Shown here: one piece after another, positions 55,391 to 63,717 of the stretch | How the letters are laid out: each line of letters starts with the position of its first letter | Numbering within the stretch: the stretch's first letter is position 1 | Assembly: GCF_000735455.1 (NCBI RefSeq) | Contig: NZ_JMPS01000073.1 | Location: 53,951-117,950 of the forward strand | DNA from: Yokenella regensburgei ATCC 49455 | GTDB taxonomy: Bacteria; Pseudomonadota; Gammaproteobacteria; Enterobacterales; Enterobacteriaceae | Direction: 5' to 3' | DNA length: 64,000 nt | Made by a program: the position numbers and the translations under genes | The notes under the pieces: generated by a model | Told to the model about the DNA's origin: nothing | The model's input: the letters and a program-made list of their open reading frames with translations, nothing else | Database searches by the model: none

Positions 55391-57553
55391 CTAGCACTGG
55401 CGCTGCTGTCGCAGTTGTAATAGCGAGTCAATTGGCATTGGCTCGCTAAAATAAAATCCCTGCAGCTGGTCACACCCCGCCAGACGCAACAATTTTACCT
55501 GCTTCTCATTTTCAACACCTTCGGCAATCACCGTCATCCCCAGCGCACTGGCGATGCGAATGGTACCGCTCACCAGCGCAGCGGCTTGTTCATCGTTATC
55601 CACCAGGCCCGCCAGCGATTTATCAATTTTGATAGAGTCGAAATTGAAACGACGCAGATAACCAATGCTGGAATAACCGGTACCAAAATCATCAAGCGCC
55701 ACGGCGGTGCCCAGTGCTTTGAGATTGTAAATGGCCGTACGCGCCCGCTCCGGGCTTTCCAGCACGTAGGTTTCCGTCACTTCCAGCTGCAGGCGATGCG
55801 CCGGGAAGCGGCAGGTTTCCAGTACGTTTGCTACCTTCTCTTCAAACTCCGGGTCACGGAACTGCGCCGGGGAGATGTTGACTGACAGCTTCAAATCGTC
55901 CAGCGCCTGCAGGTCCTGACAGGCTCGTCGCAGCACAAACTGGCCCAGCGCATAGATAAGCCCCCCGGTCTCGGCAATGGTAATAAACTCGTCCGGGGTC
56001 AACGCACCTTGAGGGCGGCGCGGCCAGCGTACCAGCGCCTCAACGCCTATCATTACCTGGGTTCGTGCATCGACGATCGGCTGGTACCAGACGTCAAACT
56101 CATCATTTTCCAGCCCCTGACGAATATCATTTTCGATCATCAACTGATATTCACGTGCGCTGTTTAGCTCGGTGTCGTAGTGCGTAATACGCCCTTTTCC
56201 GGTAATTTTTGAGTGATACATCGCAATGTCTGCCCGGCGGAACAGTTCAGTACGGGAACACTCCTCCGCCGTACCGCTGGCAATACCGATGGAAGCGCCA
56301 ATATGAATAGTTCTCTCGCCAATGCGAATCGGGTTGTTGAGAAACTCCAGTACACGTCCGGCGAAGGCAGATGCCTGCGCCAGAGAATGTTTCCCCTCAG
56401 TGGACATGGCAAACTCATCGCCGCCGAGGCGTGCCAGCATACCGCCAGGCGGCACAATGCTTTGCAGCGTATGGGCTATGTGTACGATAAGTTCATCACC
56501 CACATCGTGGCCGTAGATATCGTTAACGTCCTTAAAGCCATCAAGATCGATAAACACCGCCGTTTTGACACCGTTATCCGGCCGGCCTTTCACCGACTCA
56601 AGGCGCTCAATCAGCGCTCTGCGGTTCGGTAAATGGCTGAGCCAGTCGGTGAGCGCTATTTCACGGGCAATTTTTTCGTTACTGGCAAGCTTAAACAGGC
56701 CGACGCTGCTGAAGAGAATAAAGGCAAGGATGATCGCCGCGGCTAGCAGAACAATCTGGCGAATTCCGCTCGACGCTGCTTTTGCCGCCTCCGCCCCCGG
56801 CAGACGCGGTTCCCAGTTCAGATACCCCACTACCGTACCGCCAGAGGTTTTCATCGGAACGCTGAACTTACTGGTTCGTTCTGCCGTGAGGTTAAGATTG
56901 GTAATCTGGAAAGTATTCCCCAGCTCACGCAAAATTTGCGGATTGAGATGACGGGTGATGACCAGATAGCGGCGGGTGCTGTCATAAACCTGCAGGCGGC
57001 CCATCATTGGACGAATGAGCCCTATGCCAACAAAAGCAATTCCCTGCCGCGTTTTGGTGATCCCGGCGTAGATATTTTTCCCGGTTTTTAGTCCGTCACC
57101 ATGCTGACGGATAATCGACTGCAGGCCGTCGCCAAAAAAATTGAGGTCCGTTTCATTGAACGGGCTACTGTGAAACGATCCCCACAGCACGTTGAAGCCC
57201 TGGTCGAGGACAAAGGTGCCGTCGTAGAGGTTATTGATCTTGAAACCCGCCCCCCAGGTGTTGAACAGCCACTCTTTATCGAGTTCCGGCGGGTACACTT
57301 TGTGGACCGCATCGTCCCAGATAGCGTTATCAATAACCAATGAAAGCACCCGATTAACCGAGGTCTGTACCGCGCCCTGCACGGAGAGCGCCGTACGATG
57401 TTCATCGATTTCATTCGCTTTGGTACTGATGAGGTGTAAAGAGAGGTACAACAACGCCACGACCGAGATAATAAGACCTATCCCGGCCATGAAAATCATG
57501 ACGAACAGCGTTCGTGCGGTGGGAATATTACGCCAACTTAATGGATTGAACAT
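55391..57553 (-). CDS. CHASE4-GGDEF-EAL c-di-GMP enzyme
   Basis: A 720-residue inner-membrane protein: helix at about 14-40, a periplasmic CHASE4-like sensor (about 45-260, NAIWDDAVHKVY), a second helix (265-290), GGDEF (301-455) and EAL (465-710). Both active sites look intact: GGDEF (377-381) and VEALVRW (504-510) with DDFGTGYSS, so the protein could make and break c-di-GMP; which dominates cannot be told. It lies between ydgD and mdtI, where E. coli has no such gene, and ends 1 bp from the ydgD stop. Confidence 0.9.
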   Translation of the reverse strand: MFNPLSWRNIPTARTLFVMIFMAGIGLIISVVALLYLSLHLISTKANEIDEHRTALSVQGAVQTSVNRVLSLVIDNAIWDDAVHKVYPPELDKEWLFNTWGAGFKINNLYDGTFVLDQGFNVLWGSFHSSPFNETDLNFFGDGLQSIIRQHGDGLKTGKNIYAGITKTRQGIAFVGIGLIRPMMGRLQVYDSTRRYLVITRHLNPQILRELGNTFQITNLNLTAERTSKFSVPMKTSGGTVVGYLNWEPRLPGAEAAKAASSGIRQIVLLAAAIILAFILFSSVGLFKLASNEKIAREIALTDWLSHLPNRRALIERLESVKGRPDNGVKTAVFIDLDGFKDVNDIYGHDVGDELIVHIAHTLQSIVPPGGMLARLGGDEFAMSTEGKHSLAQASAFAGRVLEFLNNPIRIGERTIHIGASIGIASGTAEECSRTELFRRADIAMYHSKITGKGRITHYDTELNSAREYQLMIENDIRQGLENDEFDVWYQPIVDARTQVMIGVEALVRWPRRPQGALTPDEFITIAETGGLIYALGQFVLRRACQDLQALDDLKLSVNISPAQFRDPEFEEKVANVLETCRFPAHRLQLEVTETYVLESPERARTAIYNLKALGTAVALDDFGTGYSSIGYLRRFNFDSIKIDKSLAGLVDNDEQAAALVSGTIRIASALGMTVIAEGVENEKQVKLLRLAGCDQLQGFYFSEPMPIDSLLQLRQQRQC

Positions 57554-57657
57554 TCACTACCCTCATGGTGGCAGATGCCGGGAGAGTTCCCAATCTTTTT
57601 GTTAAGCGTAATACAGAGGGTGAATTTCGCTGCCCGGAATTACGGGCAGCGATCACA

Positions 57658-57987
57658 TCAGGCGAGTTTTATCATTACCATGCCGATAATCAGCAGGACC
57701 AGACCGGCCCAACCTTTATTGTTGAGGCGCTGACCAAACAGCACCCAACCGGCAGCCAGGGTGGCGGCGATACCGAAACCGCCCCACAGTGCATATGCCA
57801 CTGACAGGTCGATTCCTTTTACCGCCTGCGACAGCGAACTGAACGCTGCCAGTACGGCCAGTAATGAGAGAATGCCGTAGGTTTTACGACGAAAACCGTC
57901 GGAAAGTTTCAATAATACGTTGGCGGCGATTTCAAGAACGATCGCCAGGGCCAACCAGGCGCCGTGGACCCACTCAAACTGTTGCAT
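57658..57987 (-). CDS. mdtI: Spermidine exporter subunit MdtI
   Basis: A 109-residue SMR-family protein with four helices, functioning with MdtJ as a heteromeric spermidine exporter. The conserved Glu in [11 protein letters not shown] is present. It overlaps mdtJ by 14 bp, as expected for coupled synthesis. It has the E. coli length. Confidence 0.95.
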   Translation of the reverse strand: MQQFEWVHGAWLALAIVLEIAANVLLKLSDGFRRKTYGILSLLAVLAAFSSLSQAVKGIDLSVAYALWGGFGIAATLAAGWVLFGQRLNNKGWAGLVLLIIGMVMIKLA

Positions 57988-58345
57988 GAGCTGGCTCCTT
58001 GGTCATCGACGCTTTTTTGGCTTTGCGGGTACCTGATTTAATCAGCACAATCCCCAGAACCAGCGTTGTCAGACCCGCCACTTTCATCGGTGTCAGCGCT
58101 TCGTCAAATAACAACACGCTGAACAAAGTAATTAACAGAATACCAATACCTTCCCACAGTGCATAGGCTACACCCAGGGCGATTTTTTTAACGGCAAATG
58201 CCAGGAAAATATAGGACGTGGCAATCATCGCCAGCATCAAAATATAGCCAGTGTTGCCACCGCTCACGCTTGCCCATTTCATCGACAAGGTACCGGTAAT
58301 TTCTGCAACAATTGCTAAACCTAAAAGGATCCAGTAAAACATCAT
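57974..58345 (-). CDS. mdtJ: Spermidine exporter subunit MdtJ
   Basis: A 123-residue SMR-family protein ([20 protein letters not shown] at the start, with the conserved Glu). It exports spermidine together with MdtI. The ATG at 58345 has AGGAG just upstream; ATG 58342 is equally possible, and the frame from 58387 has no ribosome site. The upstream leader holds a candidate regulatory ORF (58460-58558). SpeG, encoded 18 kb away, detoxifies the same polyamine. Confidence 0.93.
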   Translation of the reverse strand: MMFYWILLGLAIVAEITGTLSMKWASVSGGNTGYILMLAMIATSYIFLAFAVKKIALGVAYALWEGIGILLITLFSVLLFDEALTPMKVAGLTTLVLGIVLIKSGTRKAKKASMTKEPAHATV

Positions 58346-58459
58346 TCTTCTCCTGCTTGAGAATAAAAATCCATCGCGGTAAGCCAAAAAAGGGGCGAAC
58401 CGAAAAAAAACTATGTTAGTGCCGTGCGCAGTGCGCCAGCGAATGCAGGGGAAGAAAGA

Positions 58460-58558
58460 CTATAGCTCAGAGCGCCAGTGCTGTTCACCAGAGAGCAGGT
58501 TGTATGGGGATAGTAAAACGATGTATGTAGAGATGAAAGTTCTGAACATATTGTCCAT
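58460..58558 (-). CDS. mdtU: Candidate leader ORF MdtU upstream of mdtJI
   Basis: A 32-residue frame (or 29 from a second ATG at 58549): MDNMFRTFISTYIVLLSPYN then LLSGEQHWRSEL. It is about 115 bp upstream of mdtJ on the same strand. E. coli has an upstream ORF of about this size, mdtU, whose translation mediates spermidine control of mdtJI. Identity is inferred from position and size; no Shine-Dalgarno is obvious. Confidence 0.5.
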   Translation of the reverse strand: MDNMFRTFISTYIVLLSPYNLLSGEQHWRSEL

Positions 58559-58760
58559 AAAATTACAATTATCCGCGGTATTGCTTCTCGTCATTGCGGA
58601 TCAAAATTGTCCTCGGTAGTTAAACACACTATATATTTAGCACAGCGGCACATTTTACTCAAAAGATTTTCAAATCTTTACTAAATGTGACTGGCACGGA
58701 TAAGTTTATTCTTAATTCGATCGCCATTATGATGTTCTCCGGACAAGTACAGGAGTCACT
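58559..58760. other. mdtJI-tqsA divergent regulatory region
   Basis: About 200 AT-rich bases between the mdtU candidate and tqsA hold the promoters of both transcripts. No open frame here looks coding. GTACAGGAG at 58748-58756 supplies the tqsA ribosome site. Confidence 0.5.
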
Positions 58761-59792
58761 ATGGTCAAGCCCATCATCACATTTAACGGATTAAAGATAG
58801 TCATCATGCTGGGCATGCTGGTCATCATTTTCACCGGTATTCGCCTGGCGGCGGATATCATCGTCCCCTTCATCCTTGCCCTGTTCATTGCCGTGGTGAT
58901 AAATCCGCTGGTTAACCTGCTGGTGCGCTGGCGCGTCCCCCGGGCACTGGCCATTTCGTTGCTGATTGGGCTGATTATTCTCATTGCCGTTCTGCTACTC
59001 GCGTCTCTTGGCACTTCGCTGAACGAGCTAGCCCGCACTCTGCCCCAGTATCGTACGTCACTGGTGGTGCCGTTGCAGGACATCCAGCCCTGGCTCACCC
59101 GTTTTGGTTTTGGCGTCTCGGCGGGAGAATTGGGGAAATATCTCGACCCTAACGCCGTCATGTCGATGGTAACCGGCATGTTAACCCAGCTCTCCAATGC
59201 CATGTCCTCCATTTTTCTGCTGTTGCTGACCGTCATTTTTATGCTGCTTGAAGTCCCGCAGCTGCCGTCCAAACTGCAGCAATTGATGGCGCGCCCGGTT
59301 GAGGGCATGGCCGCCATTCAGCGCGCCATCGACAGCGTGTCTCACTACCTGGTGCTCAAAACGCTCATCAGCCTGTTCACCGGCCTGGTGGTCTGGGGCA
59401 TGCTGGTGATGCTCGACGTTCGCTTCGCCTTTATCTGGGGAATGCTGGCCTTTGGTCTGAACTATATTCCCAACATTGGCTCGGTACTGGCGGCTATCCC
59501 CCCTATTCTCCAGGTGCTGGTGTTTGGCCGACTCTATGATGCGCTGGTCGTGCTGGCAGGCTATCTGGTGATAAACCTGGTTATCGGTAATATGCTGGAG
59601 CCGCGTGTGATGGGCCGGGGATTAGGTCTCTCCACCCTGGTGGTGTTCCTGTCGTTGATTTTCTGGGGCTGGCTGTTAGGTCCGGTGGGCATGCTGCTGT
59701 CGGTTCCGCTCACCATCATCGCCAAAATTGCGCTTGAGCAATCGGAAGGCGGCAAAAGCATTGCCTTCTTGCTGGGTGATGCCAGTAAATAA
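58761..59792 (+). CDS. tqsA: AI-2 exporter TqsA (YdgG)
   Basis: A 343-residue inner-membrane protein of the AI-2E family, with about eight helices, corresponding in length and place to E. coli TqsA, which exports autoinducer-2 and influences biofilm formation. Conserved [19 protein letters not shown] and the C-terminal [12 protein letters not shown] segment. AGGAG precedes the ATG. In E. coli pntBA follows; here a fimbrial operon is interposed. Confidence 0.94.
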   Translation: MVKPIITFNGLKIVIMLGMLVIIFTGIRLAADIIVPFILALFIAVVINPLVNLLVRWRVPRALAISLLIGLIILIAVLLLASLGTSLNELARTLPQYRTSLVVPLQDIQPWLTRFGFGVSAGELGKYLDPNAVMSMVTGMLTQLSNAMSSIFLLLLTVIFMLLEVPQLPSKLQQLMARPVEGMAAIQRAIDSVSHYLVLKTLISLFTGLVVWGMLVMLDVRFAFIWGMLAFGLNYIPNIGSVLAAIPPILQVLVFGRLYDALVVLAGYLVINLVIGNMLEPRVMGRGLGLSTLVVFLSLIFWGWLLGPVGMLLSVPLTIIAKIALEQSEGGKSIAFLLGDASK

Positions 59793-59837
59793 ACTGAAAT
59801 AGGCATACAAGCGCTTTGCCCAAAGGGTTTACGGTGG

Positions 59838-60869
59838 TTACTGCTGCTCAAGAATAAGTATCGCACTGGCGCTGAAAGGACCTGTATCGACGGCGCCCGG
59901 TGCCACCGCGGGGTTACGAGTAACCGTAGCCGTCAGCGTATCGTGCCCCTGGCCGTCCTGAAGACGAGTAGAGAACTTTCCTCCAGGGCTGAGCGGTAAA
60001 CCGTTTCGGGTGAGCGAGACCCCTACGGCAGGATTAGTGCTGGCAATGACCGCGTCAGAAAAACTTGCGTGCCCGGCCAGGAGATGAATATCCACCGGCA
60101 ACGTTTTTGCCGCATTGCATCGATAGTCCAGCGTAATGGTCTGCCGGTTTTCGCTTTCCCGCGCTGGAGTCAGAGAGTCAGTAACAATATTTCCGAAGTC
60201 AATATGTTCTCCTCCAGGGATGTTAATTTTGCACAGTACCGACACCGGGATAAGACCACTGGTGCTGATAAATATCGGGAGAAAAACAGAACTTTCATCA
60301 GGTCTAGGCCAAAAACCTGGAGTACCAATGGCTGGATAAGCAAACATAAGGGGGATTTCGGTTGGGGTAATAATACCCCCACCAATAACATCCCGTGCTA
60401 ACTCCAGCGTTATGCTGCCCTTTATATGTATATTGGCAGTGAACTGTCCGCTCCTGGCTGGCGGTCGAAAATTCAGCCGGAAAGGGTCATAAGTTGACAT
60501 GTCTACTCTCACGAACTCAGAGTCTTCAATACTAAACCCGACCAGGTTTAGATCATCGTTTATCTTTCTTTTCCATCCGTCCACACGGGGAAGTCTGATA
60601 TAAGCATGGGAGTAAGCGATATATAAATCCTTTGGGCTGAGGTAAGAAAACTGATAATGCACGGTCGGATTAAAGGAATGGTCAAAGTTAACCGTAAGCG
60701 TTGCCCCTTTGGTATAGCTTGGAAAACGGGCCGAATCGACGCTGATGACCATTTTATCTGTGCTATCGGTCCATATTGCGTCGCCCCTGCAAACGGCGAC
60801 AAAGCACACGGCAGTCATGCTAATGAGGAAACGGGTCATCCGTTTCAGGGTTAATATGTTTTTCATCAT
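59838..60869 (-). CDS. Fimbrial tip adhesin-like subunit
   Basis: A 343-residue secreted protein with an N-terminal signal (hydrophobic at about 12-28). The N-terminal two thirds are beta-rich with no clear family; the last 140 residues look like a pilin domain (VLCKINIPGGEHIDFG, then LDYRCNA, ending SASAILILEQQ with the beta-zipper penultimate pattern). Two-domain build and last place in the operon suit a tip adhesin. The receptor is unknown. The start at 60869 has AGGAAT upstream. Confidence 0.7.
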   Translation of the reverse strand: MMKNILTLKRMTRFLISMTAVCFVAVCRGDAIWTDSTDKMVISVDSARFPSYTKGATLTVNFDHSFNPTVHYQFSYLSPKDLYIAYSHAYIRLPRVDGWKRKINDDLNLVGFSIEDSEFVRVDMSTYDPFRLNFRPPARSGQFTANIHIKGSITLELARDVIGGGIITPTEIPLMFAYPAIGTPGFWPRPDESSVFLPIFISTSGLIPVSVLCKINIPGGEHIDFGNIVTDSLTPARESENRQTITLDYRCNAAKTLPVDIHLLAGHASFSDAVIASTNPAVGVSLTRNGLPLSPGGKFSTRLQDGQGHDTLTATVTRNPAVAPGAVDTGPFSASAILILEQQ

Positions 60870-60890
60870 CCATATTCCTGGTCATTAAGG

Positions 60891-61466
60891 TTAGGGATAC
60901 CGGAGTACAAAGCTGGCCGTTGAGTGGAAATCACCCATCCGAATCGTTTTATTTTTTACGGCATCGTTCGCTCCTTTCAGGGAGGCGAAAACCCGGATTT
61001 CGTTGTTTCCTGGTTGCAGAGCGATGCTGACCTTATCCTGATTTATTCTGAGCAATTGCCCCTGCTCGTTTGTCAGCATAATTGCGAAACCTCGTGCCGC
61101 TCCGGTAACGGCCAGCAGCCCAGGCTGGTCCCCATCTTCGTCGCCGTAAAAGCGAACATCGAGGCGCTGGCTGTGCTTGAAGGTGCAGTTAAGCACCCGA
61201 ATAATGATTGTCCGACGGCTGGTCGTGTCGTAATCGTAGAAGTTTTTAACCGGTATGCTCTGGAAGTCCACCCGTTGATGCGCCGAGGCAATATCCAGCT
61301 TGCAGGGGGCATGGCTCAGCACGCCGGAAAATGTCAGTTGCGCATATCCCTCATTAGCAGCGCGAGCCGCCGTCACTGCAGCTACCCCTGCGAGGACGCC
61401 CAGCGCCAGGATGGAATACCAGCGAAAGCGGCTCTGAATGGGCGCCAGGTTACTGCACTTTGGCAC
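60891..61466 (-). CDS. Minor fimbrial subunit
   Basis: A 191-residue pilin-type protein: a signal/anchor segment (about 17-36, ending AARAA), then a pilin fold with paired Cys (HAPCKLDIA and VLNCTFKHSQ) and a C-terminal donor-strand motif (STASFVLRYP). The GTG at 61466 has AGGGG upstream and overlaps the chaperone stop by 17 bp; the ATG at 61586 would run far into the chaperone gene. It lies 21 bp before the adhesin gene. Confidence 0.72.
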   Translation of the reverse strand: MPKCSNLAPIQSRFRWYSILALGVLAGVAAVTAARAANEGYAQLTFSGVLSHAPCKLDIASAHQRVDFQSIPVKNFYDYDTTSRRTIIIRVLNCTFKHSQRLDVRFYGDEDGDQPGLLAVTGAARGFAIMLTNEQGQLLRINQDKVSIALQPGNNEIRVFASLKGANDAVKNKTIRMGDFHSTASFVLRYP

Positions 61467-62154
61467 GACAGATCCCCTCCAGGCAGTGGAATATAATCTC
61501 AGGCTGGCCCCCGTAGTCGTTGATATAGGAGATAATCGGCTCGGCCAGACGAGGGGCCTTAAGCCTGGATTTGCCCTCCGGAGCAATCATCACAGGAGTC
61601 ATATCAGAATAACCGCCGTCCCGGTTTTTCAGGCCAGTTACGGTAATGTAATACGGCGTTGGGTTATCGATTTCATAACCGTCGTCGATGCGGTGCAGGA
61701 TCATTTTACTCTGCCAGACCGAACCGCGGCTTGCCCGAATAGAGGCGGGTCGATAGAACAGTTTGATCCGAGTCTGAAGCGCAATTTGCAGCGCGTTAGC
61801 ACCGTTGTCCCGGGGCGGGATGCCGCGCAGGTTGAAGTAAAATAGTGATTCTTTATCCTCGGGAAGCCGATGCGCGGCATGCGTCGCGACGATTCGGACC
61901 AGGCTGCTGGCGCCGGGTTCAATGCGCTGTACCGGTGGGATGGCAACCAGGAACTCGCTGTTTTTCTTTCCGGCCGCATCCTCCACCCATGCCTGAGCCA
62001 GAAAAGGTCGGGTCGGATCATCATTCGTGGCGGTCAGGCTGACGGACGACTCTCCCGCATTCAGAATAATACGGGTGCGATCCAGGTTTATCGCGGCGTG
62101 CGCAGCGCCCGCTATTAGCAGGGTAGCACCGAGAACGACATGGATATCTCGCAT
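61450..62154 (-). CDS. PapD-like periplasmic fimbrial chaperone
   Basis: A 234-residue protein: signal peptide (ending AHA, about 20), then two Ig-like domains. The conserved INLDRTRIILNAGESSVSL start, the Lys of KESLFYFNLRGIPP (chaperone signature YxxxxRxIP type) and the disulfide pair near the end (FHCLEGICRA) define it. It caps pilins before assembly. The ATG at 62154 has AGGAG 7 nt upstream. It is one of two chaperones in this operon. Confidence 0.88.
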   Translation of the reverse strand: MRDIHVVLGATLLIAGAAHAAINLDRTRIILNAGESSVSLTATNDDPTRPFLAQAWVEDAAGKKNSEFLVAIPPVQRIEPGASSLVRIVATHAAHRLPEDKESLFYFNLRGIPPRDNGANALQIALQTRIKLFYRPASIRASRGSVWQSKMILHRIDDGYEIDNPTPYYITVTGLKNRDGGYSDMTPVMIAPEGKSRLKAPRLAEPIISYINDYGGQPEIIFHCLEGICRAKVQ

Positions 62155-62218
62155 TACTTCACTCCTGTTTATCAATAGATTGGTCACAGCCCCTTTCCCC
62201 ATTCGTTAAGGAGTGCCA

Positions 62219-63283
62219 TCATTCAGTCGCCGAAGTATGGCGCAGCGGAAACACGTAGTTCCGCGGATCGAAAGTACGGATCATGGTCACCCGCACGGGC
62301 AGCGATCCATCCTGCGCCGCCTTCTGCACAACCGTCACGGCACCACCGTACCCGGCCTGCGCTATCGCTTTCTGCCATGGAATGGGCAGATCGCCCAGCG
62401 CTGCATTGAGTATTTTCTTCTCCGCCTGCATATCGCGAATAACTGTCCCGTCCGCCAGCATTTCCCTGGCCACCAGGGGGATCACGCTGTGGCGTGTCAG
62501 CCCGTTGCGACGACCGGCCTGATCCACGCGGTACCAGACCCCTTCTCCCCCCGCGTGCACTCCTCGCCGCTGCCGGAAATCCATCACAAAGCGGTTTTCT
62601 GACGCCAACTGATGTTCATGCGCTTCCCTGCCAGCTCGCCGTACTTCAACGATGGCTCGTTGCTGTGCGTTCTCCAGCTGACGTCCCCGCAGACGAACCT
62701 GTCGCAGGAAAACGTCTCTGATCCCCGCGAGCATCAACGCGCGATCGTGCTTCACGCCAGATAACGCCAGCACAGCTTCATTTTGAAGAATCGCTGTGCC
62801 AGCCATCACTCCGCTCGCATAGGCGACTTCATCTGCCTGTCCGTGAATGGATGGCCTTGTTTCACCGGGCCTCAGAGCCAGAAAGCCCAGCAGAACCTTT
62901 CGGCTCCGTGCCAAAAGTTGTCGCATTTTTTCTGCCCCCCGGTATATCCTGACGCTCCCGTTCCGGCCAGGGCCGCGAGAAACAGGCACACGCTCAGGGA
63001 TCGATGCTTTTGCACGACCATGATTGTCATCGACACGTTTTTTGTCCTGAAGACGTGGATGCGCGGGTCGGACATCGCGGTCAGAGACCGGGTGTTGAAA
63101 AGCTGGCTTAGGGCGAGCGACGGGGTGGTTTCCGGCAACTGGTCCCTCTTCCGCCAGGGACCAAAGCCCGTTCAGTGAGATTTCCGACTCCGGACGCAGG
63201 ATATCCGCCACCGGCGCCGCCGCCAGAGGCGTGCCAGCAGTGGCCACCCAGATGAGGCCCCCCACAATGCCTGCCAGCCTCAT
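62219..63283 (-). CDS. Secreted protein with FKBP-N-like region, in a fimbrial operon
   Basis: A 354-residue precursor with a signal peptide (about 1-23, ending LAA). The first part is Pro/Arg-rich and of low complexity (30-110). From about 150, YASGVMAGTAIL, GVKHDRALMLAGIRDVF and GVWYRVDQAG follow the pattern of the dimerisation domain of FkpA/FklB-type peptidyl-prolyl isomerases, but the canonical FKBP catalytic domain is not apparent. It could be a folding helper specific for this fimbria. It overlaps the lipoprotein stop by 4 bp (ATGA) and ends 64 bp before the chaperone start. Confidence 0.6.
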   Translation of the reverse strand: MRLAGIVGGLIWVATAGTPLAAAPVADILRPESEISLNGLWSLAEEGPVAGNHPVARPKPAFQHPVSDRDVRPAHPRLQDKKRVDDNHGRAKASIPERVPVSRGPGRNGSVRIYRGAEKMRQLLARSRKVLLGFLALRPGETRPSIHGQADEVAYASGVMAGTAILQNEAVLALSGVKHDRALMLAGIRDVFLRQVRLRGRQLENAQQRAIVEVRRAGREAHEHQLASENRFVMDFRQRRGVHAGGEGVWYRVDQAGRRNGLTRHSVIPLVAREMLADGTVIRDMQAEKKILNAALGDLPIPWQKAIAQAGYGGAVTVVQKAAQDGSLPVRVTMIRTFDPRNYVFPLRHTSATE

Positions 63284-63717
63284 TCCTGTTCGACCTGCTG
63301 GCTTAGATTATTTAGCAGAGTGTGGCGAATGTCGGCGCAGACCTTGTTCACCCGGTAGCGGTATAGCGCGTCGATAGTCTCCTGAAGTGGTGGAGACAAG
63401 GTGTCGCGAACTCCCGCGTACTGGTGCATTCTCTGCATCAGTACCGTGAAATGACCGGACAGCGGGGATGCCGCCCCCGGGGCTATCGTATTCAGAACCG
63501 TGAGCTCCTGCCGACATCGACCGGGCAGCCCGTTATCATCTGCCTGCCGCGCCGGGCGACGATTTTCTTGCTTCGCAGAGGTCGCATTTTTATCTGTCGC
63601 GGCCGGCATGCTGCTTTTACGGCTCTGAGCACCGGACATCAGGCTACAACCGCTCAGACACAGCGAGAGCACGGCGAGCAACAGGCAGCAATTACGACTG
63701 ACTGACATGACAGACAC
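63280..63717 (-). CDS. Putative lipoprotein in the fimbrial operon
   Basis: A 145-residue protein with a lipoprotein signal (LSLCLSGCS; lipobox Cys about residue 24) and a Ser/Lys-rich linker, then a helical domain (CRQELTVLNTIAP, ETIDALYRYRVNKVCADI) with two Cys. No family is recognised. A second ATG at 63708 is possible. It overlaps both neighbours (26 bp with the chaperone stop, 4 bp with the next start), showing tight coupling in the operon. Confidence 0.65.
   Translation of the reverse strand: MSVMSVSRNCCLLLAVLSLCLSGCSLMSGAQSRKSSMPAATDKNATSAKQENRRPARQADDNGLPGRCRQELTVLNTIAPGAASPLSGHFTVLMQRMHQYAGVRDTLSPPLQETIDALYRYRVNKVCADIRHTLLNNLSQQVEQE

Noticed and set aside
58413..58619. 68-codon plus-strand frame between mdtJ and tqsA
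   Set aside because: No ribosome site, and the opposite strand holds the better supported mdtU candidate.
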